Assembly (NCBI RefSeq): GCF_000004195.4
Contig: NC_030678.2
Span: 77,125,404-77,189,403, forward strand
Direction: 5' to 3'
DNA: 64,000 bases
Source: Xenopus tropicalis
Taxonomy: Eukaryota > Chordata > Amphibia > Anura > Pipidae
Position numbers and translations under genes: made by a program. This document shows, piece after piece, positions 48,619 to 60,796 of this stretch; within the stretch, counting starts at the first letter, position 1; every line of letters starts with the position of its first letter. Below the pieces are notes generated by a model, which was given only the letters and a program-made list of their open reading frames with translations, was not told the DNA's origin and searched no databases.

Positions 48619-48624
48619 AATAAA
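48619..48624 (+). promoter_or_regulatory. candidate poly(A) signal of copy B
   Basis: AATAAA about 305 bp after the stop codon, in the same context as in copy A. Without the retroposon the 3' UTR of B would be about 450 bp shorter than that of A. Confidence 0.55.
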
Positions 48625-48644
48625 CTCAGATTTAAAAAAAAAAA

Positions 48645-50199
48645 TCCATTGCTTGCTGTTTTGTTAATATAGAAAACTCTTTTTAATTTATAAAAAAAAG
48701 TAACACACATTATAAAAATATGAATGTATTATAAACTCATCCTAGGGCCCTTTAAAACAAGGCAGCATTAACAGTATCTTAGGGCAGAGCAAGTGTAGGA
48801 GAAACATACAGCATTACGTTTTAGTAGTAGATGAGGAGACTCAGACACTGTGTATTACACAGCTTTAGATGATTTTGGTGCTGCAATAAACTTGGTAGGA
48901 GCCCATCTCCACTATTAATGCCACTTGTATACATCACTTTCTCTATCAGATGGCTGAAAAGCACAATATTTTCAATGCATGTTTTCATTCTAGTTTAAAT
49001 AGGACCTTGTTGAAGGCTATCATATAGTAAAATGTTGGTCGATATGAACCTGGTCTAGCAACCAATCAAACAGGTTACCTGAAAATTCTACCTTTAGATT
49101 GGTTTCTAAAGGTTATAGACTAGCAGCTAACTTTGCAACCTTTATTATATTATTTCTTATATACTGTATGTTTCTTTACCCATTTTAGAAGGTAAAGCTT
49201 TTCTGTCTCGATTCATCAACATATATCATCATAGATATATGTATTGGGTGTTAAGTCTACTAAAATCATTTAAACATTAAATAAAACCAATAGGATTGTT
49301 TTGCTACCAATATGGATTCATGTGGCTGTGTTAGGGTCAGTTACAAAGTAAACATATATATTAAACATCCCATAGTAGCAACAAGTACCTGGGGCCACGC
49401 TGGATTTCTATGACATACTGGTAATTCTGTAACATGTCGTATCCTTTCTTCTGAGCTTTTATTTTGTTTATTTTGAGCAATTGTTTATTCATGTAAAGGA
49501 GTGAACATTATGGTTCTTTAGGCTTTATGTAGTTTTCTGCATATTTAAATCTCCTTTTACAGCAACAATACACTTTCATAAAGGTTTTAATTTCACTAAC
49601 ATCCATAGCACTATGCCTTCAATGCCAAGCACAGGGTTTTAATGACAGTTTTTCCATGTATATAACATACAGCTGGTGTTTCTAGCATAGTTTCAATGGA
49701 TCTATGTAGCCCACCCCTGTACAGAAATGTGGGGCCTTTCCACAAATGAATTCAACCAGCCTCTGCCTCAGTCAAGATTCCATTAGGCAGTTTAATTAGA
49801 GTGTGGAATTCGGTATAATTAACTCTCTTAGTTTTACATTTCACATATATCAGCATACCAGGCTTTTACAAGGCCTTCTATAATCCAGGGATGCCTTGGT
49901 AAGCTTAAAACACAAGCACAATGGTAGTATTAAAAAATATAATCCTTTATATAGTATGCAAAAAAATTTTTTAACAGCAATCAATTTTAATTACAAGATT
50001 ACAAAAAATAATACATAGATTTGTAAGATAATACATACCACAAAATGTGCATAGGCAAAAGAAACACACAAGTTAGCGGATACACTTGCCAAAGATGAGA
50101 ATTACCCAAACATTTGTTTTTGGGTTTTTTGCACCAAACACCTATATTGCTGTTTTTTGCATGTGAAGTGAGTGCCCTCCATTTATGTATAGTCACTAT
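48645..50199. other. 3' flank of copy B, no gene seen
   Basis: Aligned with A up to about 49220; then unit-specific. Around 49240-49320 TTAAGTCTACTAAAATCATT marks a fragment of the same frog repeat family seen at 28920 and 50680. The rest is unassigned. Confidence 0.45.
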
Positions 50200-50562
50200 G
50201 GGCCCGATTCACTAAAGTCCGAAATAAGGAGTGCTATTTATAGCATGCGTTAAAAATCTTATCACTTCTTATTTTTCGCTCGATTCACTAAAAGGACACT
50301 TGTCATAATTAAGAAGCGATGTCCTTGGCGTTATTTATCTTGCGACGACATATTTTCAAGCAATATATTACGCAGCGCACAACATATTACGCAGCACGTT
50401 GCTTGAAAATATGTCGTCGCAAGATAAATAACGCCAAGAACATCGCTTCTTAATTATGACAAGTGTCCTTTTAGTGAATCAAGCGAAAAATAAGAAGTGA
50501 TAAGATTTTTAACGCATGCTATAAATAGCACTCCTTATTTCGGACTTTAGTGAATCGGGCCC
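50200..50562. mobile_element. near-perfect palindromic MITE
   Basis: GGGCCCGATTCACTAAAGTC at the left and its complement at the right; the arms of about 160 bp pair almost without mismatch around a short centre (about 50360-50395). TAT flanks both ends, a possible 3-bp target duplication. It is a member of the ATTCACTAAAG group. Confidence 0.88.
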
Positions 50563-51354
50563 TATATGTTTTACCCATAGGAGTGAGCACCTTCATTCTC
50601 TGACATTGGCACCTTAACCACAAGGAAAGCAGATACACTAGCTTATACACAGGCTGGAAACCTCTATACCATCTATATTAAGTCTACTGAAAAATCACTT
50701 AAACCTTAATCAAACCCATTAGGTGTGTTTTGCCTCCAATAAGGATTAATTATAGTACAGCCTATGATTAAGTACCCCCTTTGGTACGACACTTGTAAGG
50801 CTTTTCTTGGCATCTTGTGTATAGATAAAATAACTTAAAATATGTTTTTACTTTAATTGAGCTCCTTTGAAACTTTTTATTTTTGGAAATCCTGAGTGCC
50901 TGCCTGTTTTTTCCTATGCTAAATTCCCACATTGGCTCCCCAAGCTGAAGGTCTGGGACATGAGCACCCAGACCCATCATAACTAAGGGTAAAATTTCTA
51001 CCTCATCACTGAAGCTGTGTTTCCTGTGTGTTTTTTGAAGGATTAATTATATCTTAGTTAAGGTCAAGTACAAGAGATTGTTTTATTATTAGAGATAAAG
51101 GAAATCATTTTAAAAAAAATTTAAATATTTGCTTATAATGTAGTCTATAATTCGGAGATTTCTGAATAATGGATCCCATAGCTGTACAAGGTACCATTGT
51201 ATTATTACAGAGAAAAAGTAAATAATTTTTTTAAAATTTGAATTATTTGCTTATAATGGAGTCTATGGGAGATGGCCTTTCTGGATAATGGGTTTCCAGA
51301 TGATGGATTTCATACCTGTGTGTGTGTGTATATATATATACGGTATATATAATT
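50563..51354. other. repeat fragments between MITE and shared flank
   Basis: Contains TTAAGTCTACTGAAAAATCA (50676) and two runs of the family ending GATTTCATACCTGTG (about 51020-51325), then a (TG)/(TA) run (51319-51345). No gene seen. Confidence 0.5.
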
Positions 51355-53480
51355 TGTACTGTTAACTTACCAGGAGTTTCTGTGGTAGTCCATAATTGCA
51401 GATGCAGAGTGACAACTCACAATGCTTCCTATTGATCTCCACAGAAGGCAATCTGCAATGCATTAAGTGTTTAATCATTGATGGTCAAAACACAGGATTT
51501 ACCACAGGTCTCTGTGTTCTGTTTTGGAGCACAGAGATCTATGGCCAGCCTCATGGATACAGTACTGCCTGCATTAGGTATCACTGTATTCATAAGGGGA
51601 GGGCATATACAGTAGGTGTGCCCTCTCCCACACCTAACTTGTGCATTATGCAGTCTTGCAAGTTAGAGAGTTGTGAAGAATTCTATCAGCAACGGGGCCC
51701 TGTCCTTACCATCTGCTATAGGGCTATCCTGCATCCTCTGACACTGCACCTTTTTTAACTTTCTTAAAGTACATAAGGGGTTATGTAATAAAATGCACTA
51801 AATTTGCCCGGAAGCAGTAGCCCATAGCAACCAATCAGCAGTAATGGTCACCTGTTTAAAATCAAACATCTTAATGGTTGCTATGGGATACTGCTCCTGG
51901 GCAAACTTAGTGCTTTTTATTACATAAGGGGGTTAGTACAGTAAATACACCATAACTGTACAAACACTGTATGGCTGTGATACATCCTTTAGCAATGTCA
52001 CTGTTAATATACTTCATTAGAATTGTTCGTGCAGGATCATAAAGTGTGAACCAATTTCCTAAGAAAGAATAACATTTTGTCAGGTGTAGAGATACAAGGA
52101 AGTTCTTTGTATATATTATGCTAGCTGTTGGGTGGGGGATATAAATACTTAAGTAAACCAGACAAGGGTATAACAAACAAACAACAAACATTCAAATTAT
52201 GGTACAAATTACTATTTCAGTAAAATATAAATAATACCAAAGTCAGTCTACGGCAAACACCATGCCAATCAACCAGTGAAACTAAACATATTTCAGTTCA
52301 CATCTTTTATATACATTTGTTAATTTAATTATGCTATAATATTACATAGCTCCCTTGTGTTTGTTTATATTCTTGTATGTAAGTTTGCTCTTTGTTTATG
52401 CAGTTGTATTGCTGGAATGTGTTGCTGATGAGTGCCAGGTCACTGCTGGAGAAGCAGAGAGTGAGATGGTTTGTAGTAGGTCCACAAATGGTGGTGCTTA
52501 TGTGCAGGTTGTGCAAAGGCATACAAAGAACCTGAACAGTGTCCAAAATGCAAGTGGGATGCTGGATGTCCCATTCAGAGTGAAAGCCAGAGGGGTGACC
52601 ACAGGTGATAATGGCCCTTCTGACTGGCACGACCCTCAGCAAAAACTCTCCAGTGGCACAGATGGATTAAGGCCAAGGTCATTCAGGGCTATCCTGTCTG
52701 AAGTTATAAGCTTGGGAGATCCAGTGAAAAGAAGAGATGGAACACCTGCTCGATCACTGGATTATGGAGGAGAAACGAAACTGAACTGAAACAAAAGTTG
52801 AACTGAAACTCAGCATAACAGAAAAGAAGTGGTGGCGGGGGACACACAATTCTTAATAATGTTGTACACAGATGTGGGAGTGCAACCCCAAGCCTTGAGG
52901 GTAGAAAACCCCCACCTGAAATACTATATTACTATTTGAGGAAGTAAAACTGAGGTTCATTTAAGTGCACCCCAAGAGATCCCACACCATGTTGACCTAT
53001 TGAGGTGATGACCATGCATTTCAGGCCTTAGACTTGCAAGGTCCAATTTACCCATTCCCCTTATGAGCATCATCCTGGTATAAAGGCTTGTGTAGAATTT
53101 AATTTAATGTGAAAAGTTTAAGTATTCAAACAAGCTGGTCCTTTCAGTTGTTGTGACAGACTCAGATCTATGGAAATAGCCACCCTAGTTCAAGTAGGAA
53201 TTGGATGGTGGGGCTGGTTCTGTCATACATAGTTACCAGTTATGTCAAAGGCGGAACACAATGCATGGTCTCGCTCTACCCACACTTCTAAATCCTGATC
53301 TCAGCAGCACATTATGCCATGAATTGATAGAGTACTTAAATGTGTACCCCTGAAATACCAGCCCTGTCTGCACCATCACAGAAAAATGTATTTATGGGTT
53401 AAATTAAGAGAGCATTGGATGTGCATCGAGGCCTAAAGCATTATGTAGGAATGTTGGTTGAGAACCTAGGCAGCTGGACT
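51355..53480. other. shared downstream flank (B) with 1-kb unit-B-only block
   Basis: Aligned to 22815-23676 except for 52285-53262, present only here. A palindromic CCATAGCAACC element is at about 51776-51935. The unit-B-only block has higher GC and holds one open frame, listed separately. Confidence 0.5.
52355..52789 (+). CDS. hypothetical open frame of 144 codons, doubtful
   Basis: An open frame in the unit-B-only block. Residues 4-22 are hydrophobic (FIFLYVSLLFVYAVVLLEC), resembling a signal peptide; the rest is polar, without recognised domain. A TTTATGCAG near 52404 could be a splice acceptor, which would make it part of an exon instead. Nothing similar remains in unit A. I do not recognise it; chance is a fair explanation at this length. 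Confidence 0.15.
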   Translation: MCLFIFLYVSLLFVYAVVLLECVADECQVTAGEAESEMVCSRSTNGGAYVQVVQRHTKNLNSVQNASGMLDVPFRVKARGVTTGDNGPSDWHDPQQKLSSGTDGLRPRSFRAILSEVISLGDPVKRRDGTPARSLDYGGETKLN

Positions 53481-53484
53481 TTAA

Positions 53485-54520
53485 AGGCTGTCTCCTAATG
53501 TATTTAATTTTTCACGCCTCTCTTTTAAGCAAACATAGTATCATTTCCACATGCACAAAGCATGGAATCAGTTTGGTAAAGGTGCCATTGTTTTGAACCT
53601 GTTCACTAAGTAATAAAAAACACTTGCTCGATGTTCTAGTGATACTATGAGCTGACACAGAAGCTTTGTAATAACTTGTATATAGAAATATTACTGTATG
53701 ATACACAAGAACCATAAATATCCTGTAAAGTATATCCTTTTAAACTGTGCTTAGTGATGTCACCAGTTGTAATCAGTGATGTAATTTCTGTCACAACTCA
53801 CTAAAATGTGTGTATTATCTTATTGTACAGCGGTGCGGAATATGTTGGCGCTTTATAAATAAATGTTAATAATAATTATAATAAATAATGTACCCCCTGT
53901 TTAAAAATATGAGGGTGTTAGAAGTCCCCTCTGAGTTCCATGACTTGTATATATTTTCACATGGTCATTTTAAAAAAGGGGGTTCTTTCATCACTATCCT
54001 GTATATTGTCATAATGCTTTGTCCATGTAATTACTTCCATATATTTTAATTAAAAGAAAATAGCAATAAAAATGATGTATTCTAGTTTCAGGATTGTATA
54101 TCCACCATTCTGGCAAGTAAAACATCACTATTCTCACATACTAAAAGTTGTTTCTGGAATTAAAGACCCTGCATAAGTGTGTATTGCACTCCTGAGACCT
54201 GCAGAGCCAATAATCTGTTGCTTTTCTATGCATTCCTGTACTTCTTGATTTTACCTGCTGTGTCTGCTAGCTCCAAATATTCTGCTCTATTTCCTGGCTC
54301 TCTTTCTTTCCTGTGTTTGTACCTTTCATCTTGAATTTACCTGACTTCTGAATACTGCTTTAGCCCTGTTTTATCTAGCTATGTTTTTGTTTATAACCGG
54401 TCCCAACTTGTATCTTATTATTCCATGCCTACCTATAACAGGAACCTCAAGAAATAACTCCTCACTAAGCAAAGCCTTTTTATTGTATGGATCCTTTTTA
54501 TCATCCTCTTTTATCCTGAG
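53485..54520. other. shared downstream flank (B), no gene seen
   Basis: Aligned with 28271-29490 minus its MITEs. A 57-bp block at about 53820-53876 (ACAGCGGTGCGGAATATG through GCGCTTTATAAATAAATG) is missing from A and resembles the tail of an L2-like LINE or a SINE using that tail. Confidence 0.5.
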
Positions 54521-55390
54521 GAAAGCAGTTCTGTTGTTTCTAGAATTTTTCTCTGTATTTGATTACTTTTAGAGAGTGCCGATCCCTTATTTAATACCGA
54601 GCACCAGGGGTACATATGTGGCAAGGCTGGGGTGTGCTGGTCAGAGTTTGTGGTTTCTCTCTTACACCCAGGTGGGATTAATAGACCTTATCATGTCTGG
54701 GGCTAATATGCAAATGATCTGTTTTCTGCAGTTATCTTAATGACTTGCCCAGGGTTGCCAGTGCTCATTTTCTGTATTGATCTAGCTGCCATGTCTAGGA
54801 TTAATAGAGTACTTACTGTATATCTTCTGTAGACATGTCTGGGTAATTATAGCTAAAGTGAGTGTTGAAAGGGGAGAAACCTTCCAGTTTCATTTTTGGG
54901 TTCCCAAGCCTCACTTTTCCCTCAGACCGCATATTTTTTGAGATGCCCCAGGTGTGCCCACTAGCTTTAACAAGATTATAACAAGATTATATTGCAGCAC
55001 TAGCAAAGCTAGTGTAGTTGGGCATCAAGGATGCACATGGTGTATTTATTGATCATGTATAGTATCTGTTCTTTGGGGAAGTTGCTGCACACTCCCCCAG
55101 ACAGACTACCTTGATTCTCTGGCCAAAAGATGTTGACTGGAGAAATAGTACTGCCAGGTAGTAAATGAGAACAAGTTTATAAACTTATTGGATGACAACT
55201 TTATGTCACAGGTTTTTATGTGTTAAATGGAAACCATGCTGTAATGGATCTAGTGATCTCTAATGGCCCAGAACGTATAGCAAATGTTCAAGTGGTTAAA
55301 TATGTTATATAATGTAATGTTTTGTACAAAAAAACAAATATACACTGGGGCAACCAAGACCCTTAATTTCAGAAAAGCTAAATTTAACTC
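54521..55390. other. sequence beyond the duplication, nothing assigned
   Basis: No gene, long repeat or transposon end that I can support. Confidence 0.4.
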
Positions 55391-55859
55391 CCTAAAGGAG
55401 GAGGAAAGGTAAAAACTCAGTAAGCTTTATCAGAAAGGTATCTTTAAATACAGCCATAAACACTAACAGAAATGCTGCACTGAGTCTCTATCAAAAGAAA
55501 CACCGGATTTCATGTCTCCTTTTTTCCTGTTCCAGAGTCTGCAGAGCTCTCTCCTCTCCTGTTCCCCCCTCCCTCAAGAATGCTAAGAACTCCCCCCCCT
55601 TAGGTATGTGTGAATGTGAGCCAATCAGCAGGAAGCTTCCTCATAGTCTTACAAACTGCGCATGTACAGGGGTCTTGGTGCAGGAGTGAGGCATTATGGG
55701 AATCTCCTTTAGACAGCTCAGCATATTTTCTTCCTGTTTGGCTTCTGATCATCTGAACAGCAGAAATATGGGGAGACTTAAGGGCACTATTGAGACAACT
55801 GAAGGTATGCCTGCAGCTTGAGATTAACTCTTTATTAGCCTTTCCTTCTCCTTTAAGGG
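55391..55859. mobile_element. MITE with CCTAAAGGAGGAGGAAAGG ends
   Basis: The left end and the right end CCTTTCCTTCTCCTTTAAGG are inverted versions. The interior (GAGCCAATCAGCAGGAAGC, GCATTATGGGAATCTCC) matches a family I remember as very common in Xenopus. Confidence 0.75.
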
Positions 55860-56159
55860 CTGTCTTTCAGAGCATAGATTGGGGTATTAAGTTTTCTTCT
55901 AAAAACACAGAACAGAAAACTGTTCTCAATTTATTCCCTTAAGAAGTAAATGTAGAAGCATTAAGTACCACCCTACATGGCTTAGTTCAAAAGTAAAGAA
56001 GAAAAAAAAGGAAAGCATTTAAGCAATACAAATCAGAGGGGGCAGAAGCTGTATTTAAGCAATACAAACACTATAACAAGTGTTGTAAAACTGCAATCCA
56101 GAAGGAAAAGATAGAAAATGAGGAGCGCATTGCAGCTAAACTAACCCCCAAAAAATACA

Positions 56160-57650
56160 TTTATCGTAATATGCAGGGTTAGATTGTGGCTCCATTGAAT
56201 TATAGTAAGAATAACTGACAGAAAAGGCAAATGTGCTAAATCACTGTAATGCCTATATTTAAAACCAGATAATGATTTATGCATAGCAATTATAAGCCAG
56301 TAAGTTTCACATTGGTGGTGGGCAAGTTATTTGAAGGCTTGTTAAGGGATCACATTCAAAATGATGTTCTGGAGAATGCCATTATGAGCAGTAATCAGCA
56401 TGGCTTTATGAAGGGCAGGTCATGTCAGACCAATTTAATTGCTTTTTATGATGAGGTTAGTAAGAAGCTGGACAGTGGGGGTGCAGTAGATGTGATCTAT
56501 TTGGATTTTGCCAAAGCATTTGATACAGTGCCCCACAAACGGCTGTTTTCTAAACTAAGGTCTATTGGTCTCAGTTAAGTCGTTTGCACATGAAAACTGG
56601 CTACAGGATCGGGTACAGAGGGTGGTTGTTAATGGTGCATTCTCTAGTTGGAGTATAGGGTTCCACAGGGTTCTGTATTAAGTCCACTTTTGTTTAACTT
56701 GTTCATTAATGAATTAGGGCAAGGTATGGAAAGTATCTGTTTACAGATGACACAAAACTCTGCAGCCCAATAAATTCAGGACGCGGCATCCTTGTAGCAC
56801 AATCTTGTCAAACTCACAATATTTATGCTGAAAAAATGTTAGGTCATTTACTTGGGATGTAAAAATATGCAAGGCACTTATACGCTTAATAGGACTGCAC
56901 TAGGCAAATCCATAATGGAGAAGGACCTTGGAGTCCTTGTAGATAATAAACTTGGCTGTAGCAAGCAATGCCAGGCAGCAGCTGCAAAGGCAAACAAGGT
57001 TTTGAGCTGTATTAAAAGGGGTATAGATTCATGGCAGGAGGGGGTTATTCTTCCCCTTTACAGAGCGTTGGTAAGGCCCCATCTAGAATATGCTGTTCAG
57101 TTTTGGTCTCCAGTGCTCAAACGGGACATTATTGAGTTAGAGAGGGTCCAGAAAAGGACAACTAAGCTGGTAAAGGGTATGGAGAGTCTCAGAAAGACTG
57201 GCCAGGTTGGCATTGTTTTGCTGGAGAAGAGGCGCTAAAGGGGTGATATGATAACTATGTATAAATATATGAGTGGATCATATAATAACCTCTTTAATGC
57301 TTTATTTACCAGTAGGTCCTTCCAGCAGACACAAGGGAATGGGTTTTTTACAGTGAGAGCTGTGAAGTTGTCGTACTGACTGATACATTAGAGAGATCAA
57401 GAAGGGGTTGGATGGCTTTTTAGCAAGTAAGGAAATACAGGGTTATGGAAGATAGCTATTATTACAAATTAAACCAAGGACTGGTCCGATTGCCATCTTG
57501 GAATCAGGAAATAATTTTTTCCCCTCTGCAGCAAATTAGAGAGGTTTAAGATGGGTTTTTTTTCCTTCCCTGCATCAACTAGCAGTTAGGCATAAAAGGC
57601 TGAAATTGATGGATGTGTCTTTTTTCAACCTAACTGACTATGTTACAATG
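56160..57650 (+). mobile_element. CR1-type LINE, 5' truncated
   Basis: Reverse transcriptase fragments followed by the family 3' end GATGGATGTGTCTTTTTTCAACC and AACTGACTATGTTAC, ending near 57650. The left boundary is approximate. Elements of this family insert by target-primed reverse transcription and are usually 5' truncated, as here. Confidence 0.85.
56279..57238 (+). pseudogene. CR1-type LINE reverse transcriptase (broken)
   Basis: 56279-56578 has HSNYKPVSFTLVVGKLFEGL, SNQHGFMKGRSCQTNLIAF and VDVIYLDFAKAFDTVPH with the first catalytic Asp. Around 56735 the second motif reads FTDD instead of the usual FADD and lies in a shifted frame. 56852-57238 holds the C-terminal part (EKDLGVLVDNKL, LYRALVRPHLEYAVQFWSP, LERVQKRTTKLVKGM). 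Stops and frame shifts separate the three. Confidence 0.85.
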
Positions 57651-58252
57651 TAAAAGGCTGGCGCTGCATATAAAACCATAGTACAATGTTCCCTAGAAGT
57701 AGCAACCCTGGGGTGCCTGAACAGGTTCTCACTGTTGTTCTAATATGGCACTATGTACTTTCTTTTTCACTGCACTTGCTTTTTTTGTTCATCATTTCAC
57801 TATTTTTTAAATTAATTTATTAAACAGTACTTTCACTTCCTTTTGTCTATTATTAATGTCACAGTAGTTTTTTTGGAGGAAACCACATACTGTTTGCTGC
57901 ATACTGTATTACTTGTACAAGCAAAGAACTTCAGGCTAAATTGCAAAGCAGCCTTAAGAATGCATCTAAACACATTTAACTGCTGTTAAGGCATCTAGAA
58001 CATGGAATTAATATATACATTTTATATGTTATGCGATAGTTGTGATTTAATATAGCAAAAAAATTATAAACATTCTAACGAAAAACCTCCACAACCAGAA
58101 GCTGTTAAAATCACTTCAGGTGGGAAGATCGTAAACGGCATCTAACTGATCTGACTTTGATCCTTCAGTGCATAATTCGGGAAGCCTCCCATAGGACTCA
58201 ATGGCCCTCTGCAGCTCCAACCTGGCCCAAGGAAAGTCACTATAACAAAGCT
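57651..58252. other. no gene seen; source of a copied 108-bp block
   Basis: 58021-58128 recurs at 60092-60200. The rest is unassigned AT-rich DNA. Confidence 0.5.
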
Positions 58253-58446
58253 TTAATGAATCCAAAACTTTCGTACTCGTTGCGACAAATATGATTTTGT
58301 TGCGTAATATTTGTCGCAAACTACGAAAAAAGTTGCTCAAATTAACGAAAAAAAATTACAGAAAATATGCACAGTTCTATAAATTAGAAAAAATACAAAT
58401 TTTTTGTATTTTTTGTATTCATTTGTACTTTTAAAAATGTGCCCCT
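58253..58446. mobile_element. short CGAAAAA-rich MITE, probable
   Basis: Inverted blocks such as TTGCGACAAATATGATTTTG and AATATTTGTCGCAA, with right end AAATGTGCCCC as in the 43312-43665 element. The left end is unclear. Confidence 0.45.
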
Positions 58447-59030
58447 ATGTAGCATGGTTGGGAAAATCATAGAAGGATGGTATATCTTTCCCAGAATCCT
58501 CTATGAAGTAGCGCAGAGGGCTGTAAAATTGAGAGTCTGTTCTGCTCTGTTCGGGGAAAGAGATGTGAGCAACTGGAGCTGCGGTGTGGAGCTAATACTG
58601 CTTGTAAAAGTGTGTGTGGGACAAGAACTGTTTGCTGCAGTTACCTCTTAGCCTGAAGATATTTATTCACAAAAGGGTGGATTTCCTAGTATCAAGGACC
58701 AGCTATTATTTGATGCCCTAAAGACTTGGAACTGAGGTGCTGCTGTTTCTGAGAGAGCACATGAATCTTACAAAGGACTGAGTGTATCCTGCATTTACTT
58801 ATGCTGGTTTAATCTGCCCAAGTGTGGCTTTGTGTGTCCTCTGAGAAGGACAGTTTCTTTTTCTTGCAAGACTGCTACTTATTTGTTTTATTGGGATATC
58901 AGCTCTATGAGCTTTCATTTTCTGTAAATACTGCTGTGTTAAATAAATTTACATGCCAGATTTCCGTGTACCTGCCTCTTATCTGTGTGAAAGGAGCTGC
59001 TGCCTTTACCTAAAGAGCTAAACGCCCACA
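58447..59030 (+). repeat. possible solo LTR
   Basis: Starts TGTAGCATGGTTGGG after CCCCTA and ends near CGCCCACA; contains AATAAA in GTTAAATAAATTTACATG. The layout is LTR-like (TG...CA, poly(A) signal about 85 bp before the end), but I find no convincing target duplication and no second copy. Confidence 0.35.
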
Positions 59031-59739
59031 GTATGATCAAGGATCTTTATTGCTTGTGACTAGTAACCTTCCCAGAGATAGCATGAAGCCCCAGTTCAGT
59101 AGTACTCTGTCTGCAGAATATTGTTCTATATCAGTCTTTAAAGACCTGGAGCAAGTTATTAACTGTGCTTAATTTTAGTTTTTTTTATTGATAGAAGTAG
59201 AGATGACTTTAAGTCATACAATTTTTGCTGCTGATTTCTTTCCCCTGATGAAAGCAATGATTAAAACAATCCTAGTTGGCTTTATTTGTCTGACGTGGGT
59301 GGTGGAACAGCTTGTGCTGCCTTCTCAATGGTAGGCTTAGGCTGTAGATTCTGGTGTAACATACTACTTTTTTTCCACAAATATCTTCAAAATTCTAATG
59401 TTCCTTGTGTTTGTTTTTAGAGAGACTTTAAATCAAAATCTATTACCCCAACAGCCAACTAGTAAGAAATGTCACGCATATGGCCCTTTTATTTGAGCAA
59501 TCATAAATAAGTGAATGTATTGGGAGGGAACAAATTCTAACAGCTTTTTTAACCATTTCCAGGACTTATCTAACATTTAAAATGCTTTACACTTGGAGTG
59601 TGTTTTCAGAGTCTTAGCATAGAAATTCTAATGCTAGTTTGATTTAATTGCAAATTTTTCTTCACACATTCTAGATCACTTGGTTAAGTGTGTTTAAAAT
59701 ATTTAAATTGAGATAGGTTTCTGATGACCTGAAACATTG
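59031..59739. other. no gene seen
   Basis: AT-rich sequence without recognisable transposon ends or exons. Confidence 0.4.
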
Positions 59740-60365
59740 GGGGCATTTACTAATGTTCGATTTTTATTTTTTTTCACAATTCGTATTTTTTTACGATTTT
59801 TTTTGCAATTTATCATGAAACAAAACCCCAACAAAATAAAAAATACACCATCTAAAAGCTGTCGAGATTATGTATGTCTTTTTACAACTGGAAGATTTTT
59901 CTTTGCTTCATGGTTTTAGAGGTTTTCATGGTTTTTTGACGCTTGCATTTGTGCAACAATACAAAAAAGTTGCAGGTTTTGCATTTTCTGCATATTTTTT
60001 TTCATTCATGCTTTTCCAGTTTGAATGTGTTAAATAAATGACTACACATTTGTGGCTTTAGTGGAAATGAGCTTAGTTGTGGTTTCAACAGTTTATATGT
60101 TATGCGATAGTTGTGATTTAATAGAGCAAAAAAAATTATAAACATTCTAACGAAAAACCTCCTCAACCAGAAGCTGTTAAAATCACTTCAGGTGGGAAGA
60201 GGTTGCAGGTTTTGCATTTTCTGCATATTTTTTTTCATTCGTGCTTTTCCAGTTTGAATGTGTTAAATAAATGACTACACATTTGTGGCTTTAGTGGAAA
60301 TGAGCTTAGTTGTGGTTTCAAAAAGACTCTAAAACCATGAAATCAGAATGTTAAAGAATCTGCCC
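59740..60365. mobile_element. GGGGGCATTTACTAA element with internal rearrangement
   Basis: The left end GGGGGCATTTACTAATGTTC and right end TTAAAGAATCTGCCCC are weakly inverted. Inside, 59969-60088 is repeated at 60202-60321, with a copy of 58021-58128 between. Confidence 0.5.
59969..60321 (+). repeat. 120-bp direct duplication with a 109-bp filler copied from 2 kb away
   Basis: 59969-60088 and 60202-60321 match almost exactly (one C/G change). The spacer from 60092 to 60200 is nearly identical to 58021-58128 (a few substitutions and one extra A). The short gap between copies indicates a recent event. Confidence 0.88.
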
Positions 60366-60482
60366 CATTATGTAGCAAAAATACAAACTGCTCGTTCATT
60401 CCTTGTGTTCATAATCTGAGGGACCATGAATTAAAACCTATTAACTTAAAGCCAAAGAAACAATGAGACCTGGATGCACTTG

Positions 60483-60796
60483 AGGCTAATGCCTGACAAG
60501 GCGTAGGGCGGAAAAGCGCTTGCTGGAATTTCCGCCCTACGCCTCCTACATGTGCCTGCGCCCGAATGAATGAGATACGCTCGGGTGCAGGCACATGTAG
60601 CCGATATACGCATGAAAATGTGAGAGAATACAAAGTCTCATGTTTTTATGCGTATTTCGGCTACATGTGCCTGCACCCGAGCGTATCTCATTCATTCGGG
60701 CGCAGGCACATGTAGGAGGTGTAGGGCGGAATTTTCAGCAATCTCTTTTCCGCTTGCCGAAAATATCCGCGCAACGCCTCGTCTGGCATTAGCCTA
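60483..60796. mobile_element. large palindromic MITE with GC-rich arms
   Basis: Ends AGGCTAATGCC and GGCATTAGCCT. The arms (about 60515-60610 and 60650-60740) contain CTACATGTGCCTGC four times in alternating orientation and fold over a centre with CTCATGTTTTTATGCG. GC content is much higher than in the surroundings. Confidence 0.85.

Larger units (their letters stand above)
30077..54520 (+). repeat. segmental duplication, unit B
   Basis: Second copy of the block at 489-29490. Aligned blocks: 30077-30893, 38871-40968, 40969-49220, 51355-53484 and 53485-54520. Unit-specific content is the retrovirus remnant, MITEs at 43312-43665, 44445-44877 and 50200-50562, and about 980 bp at 52285-53262. 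Homology ends where ATCCTTTTTATCATCCTCTT is followed by unrelated sequence. Confidence 0.85.
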
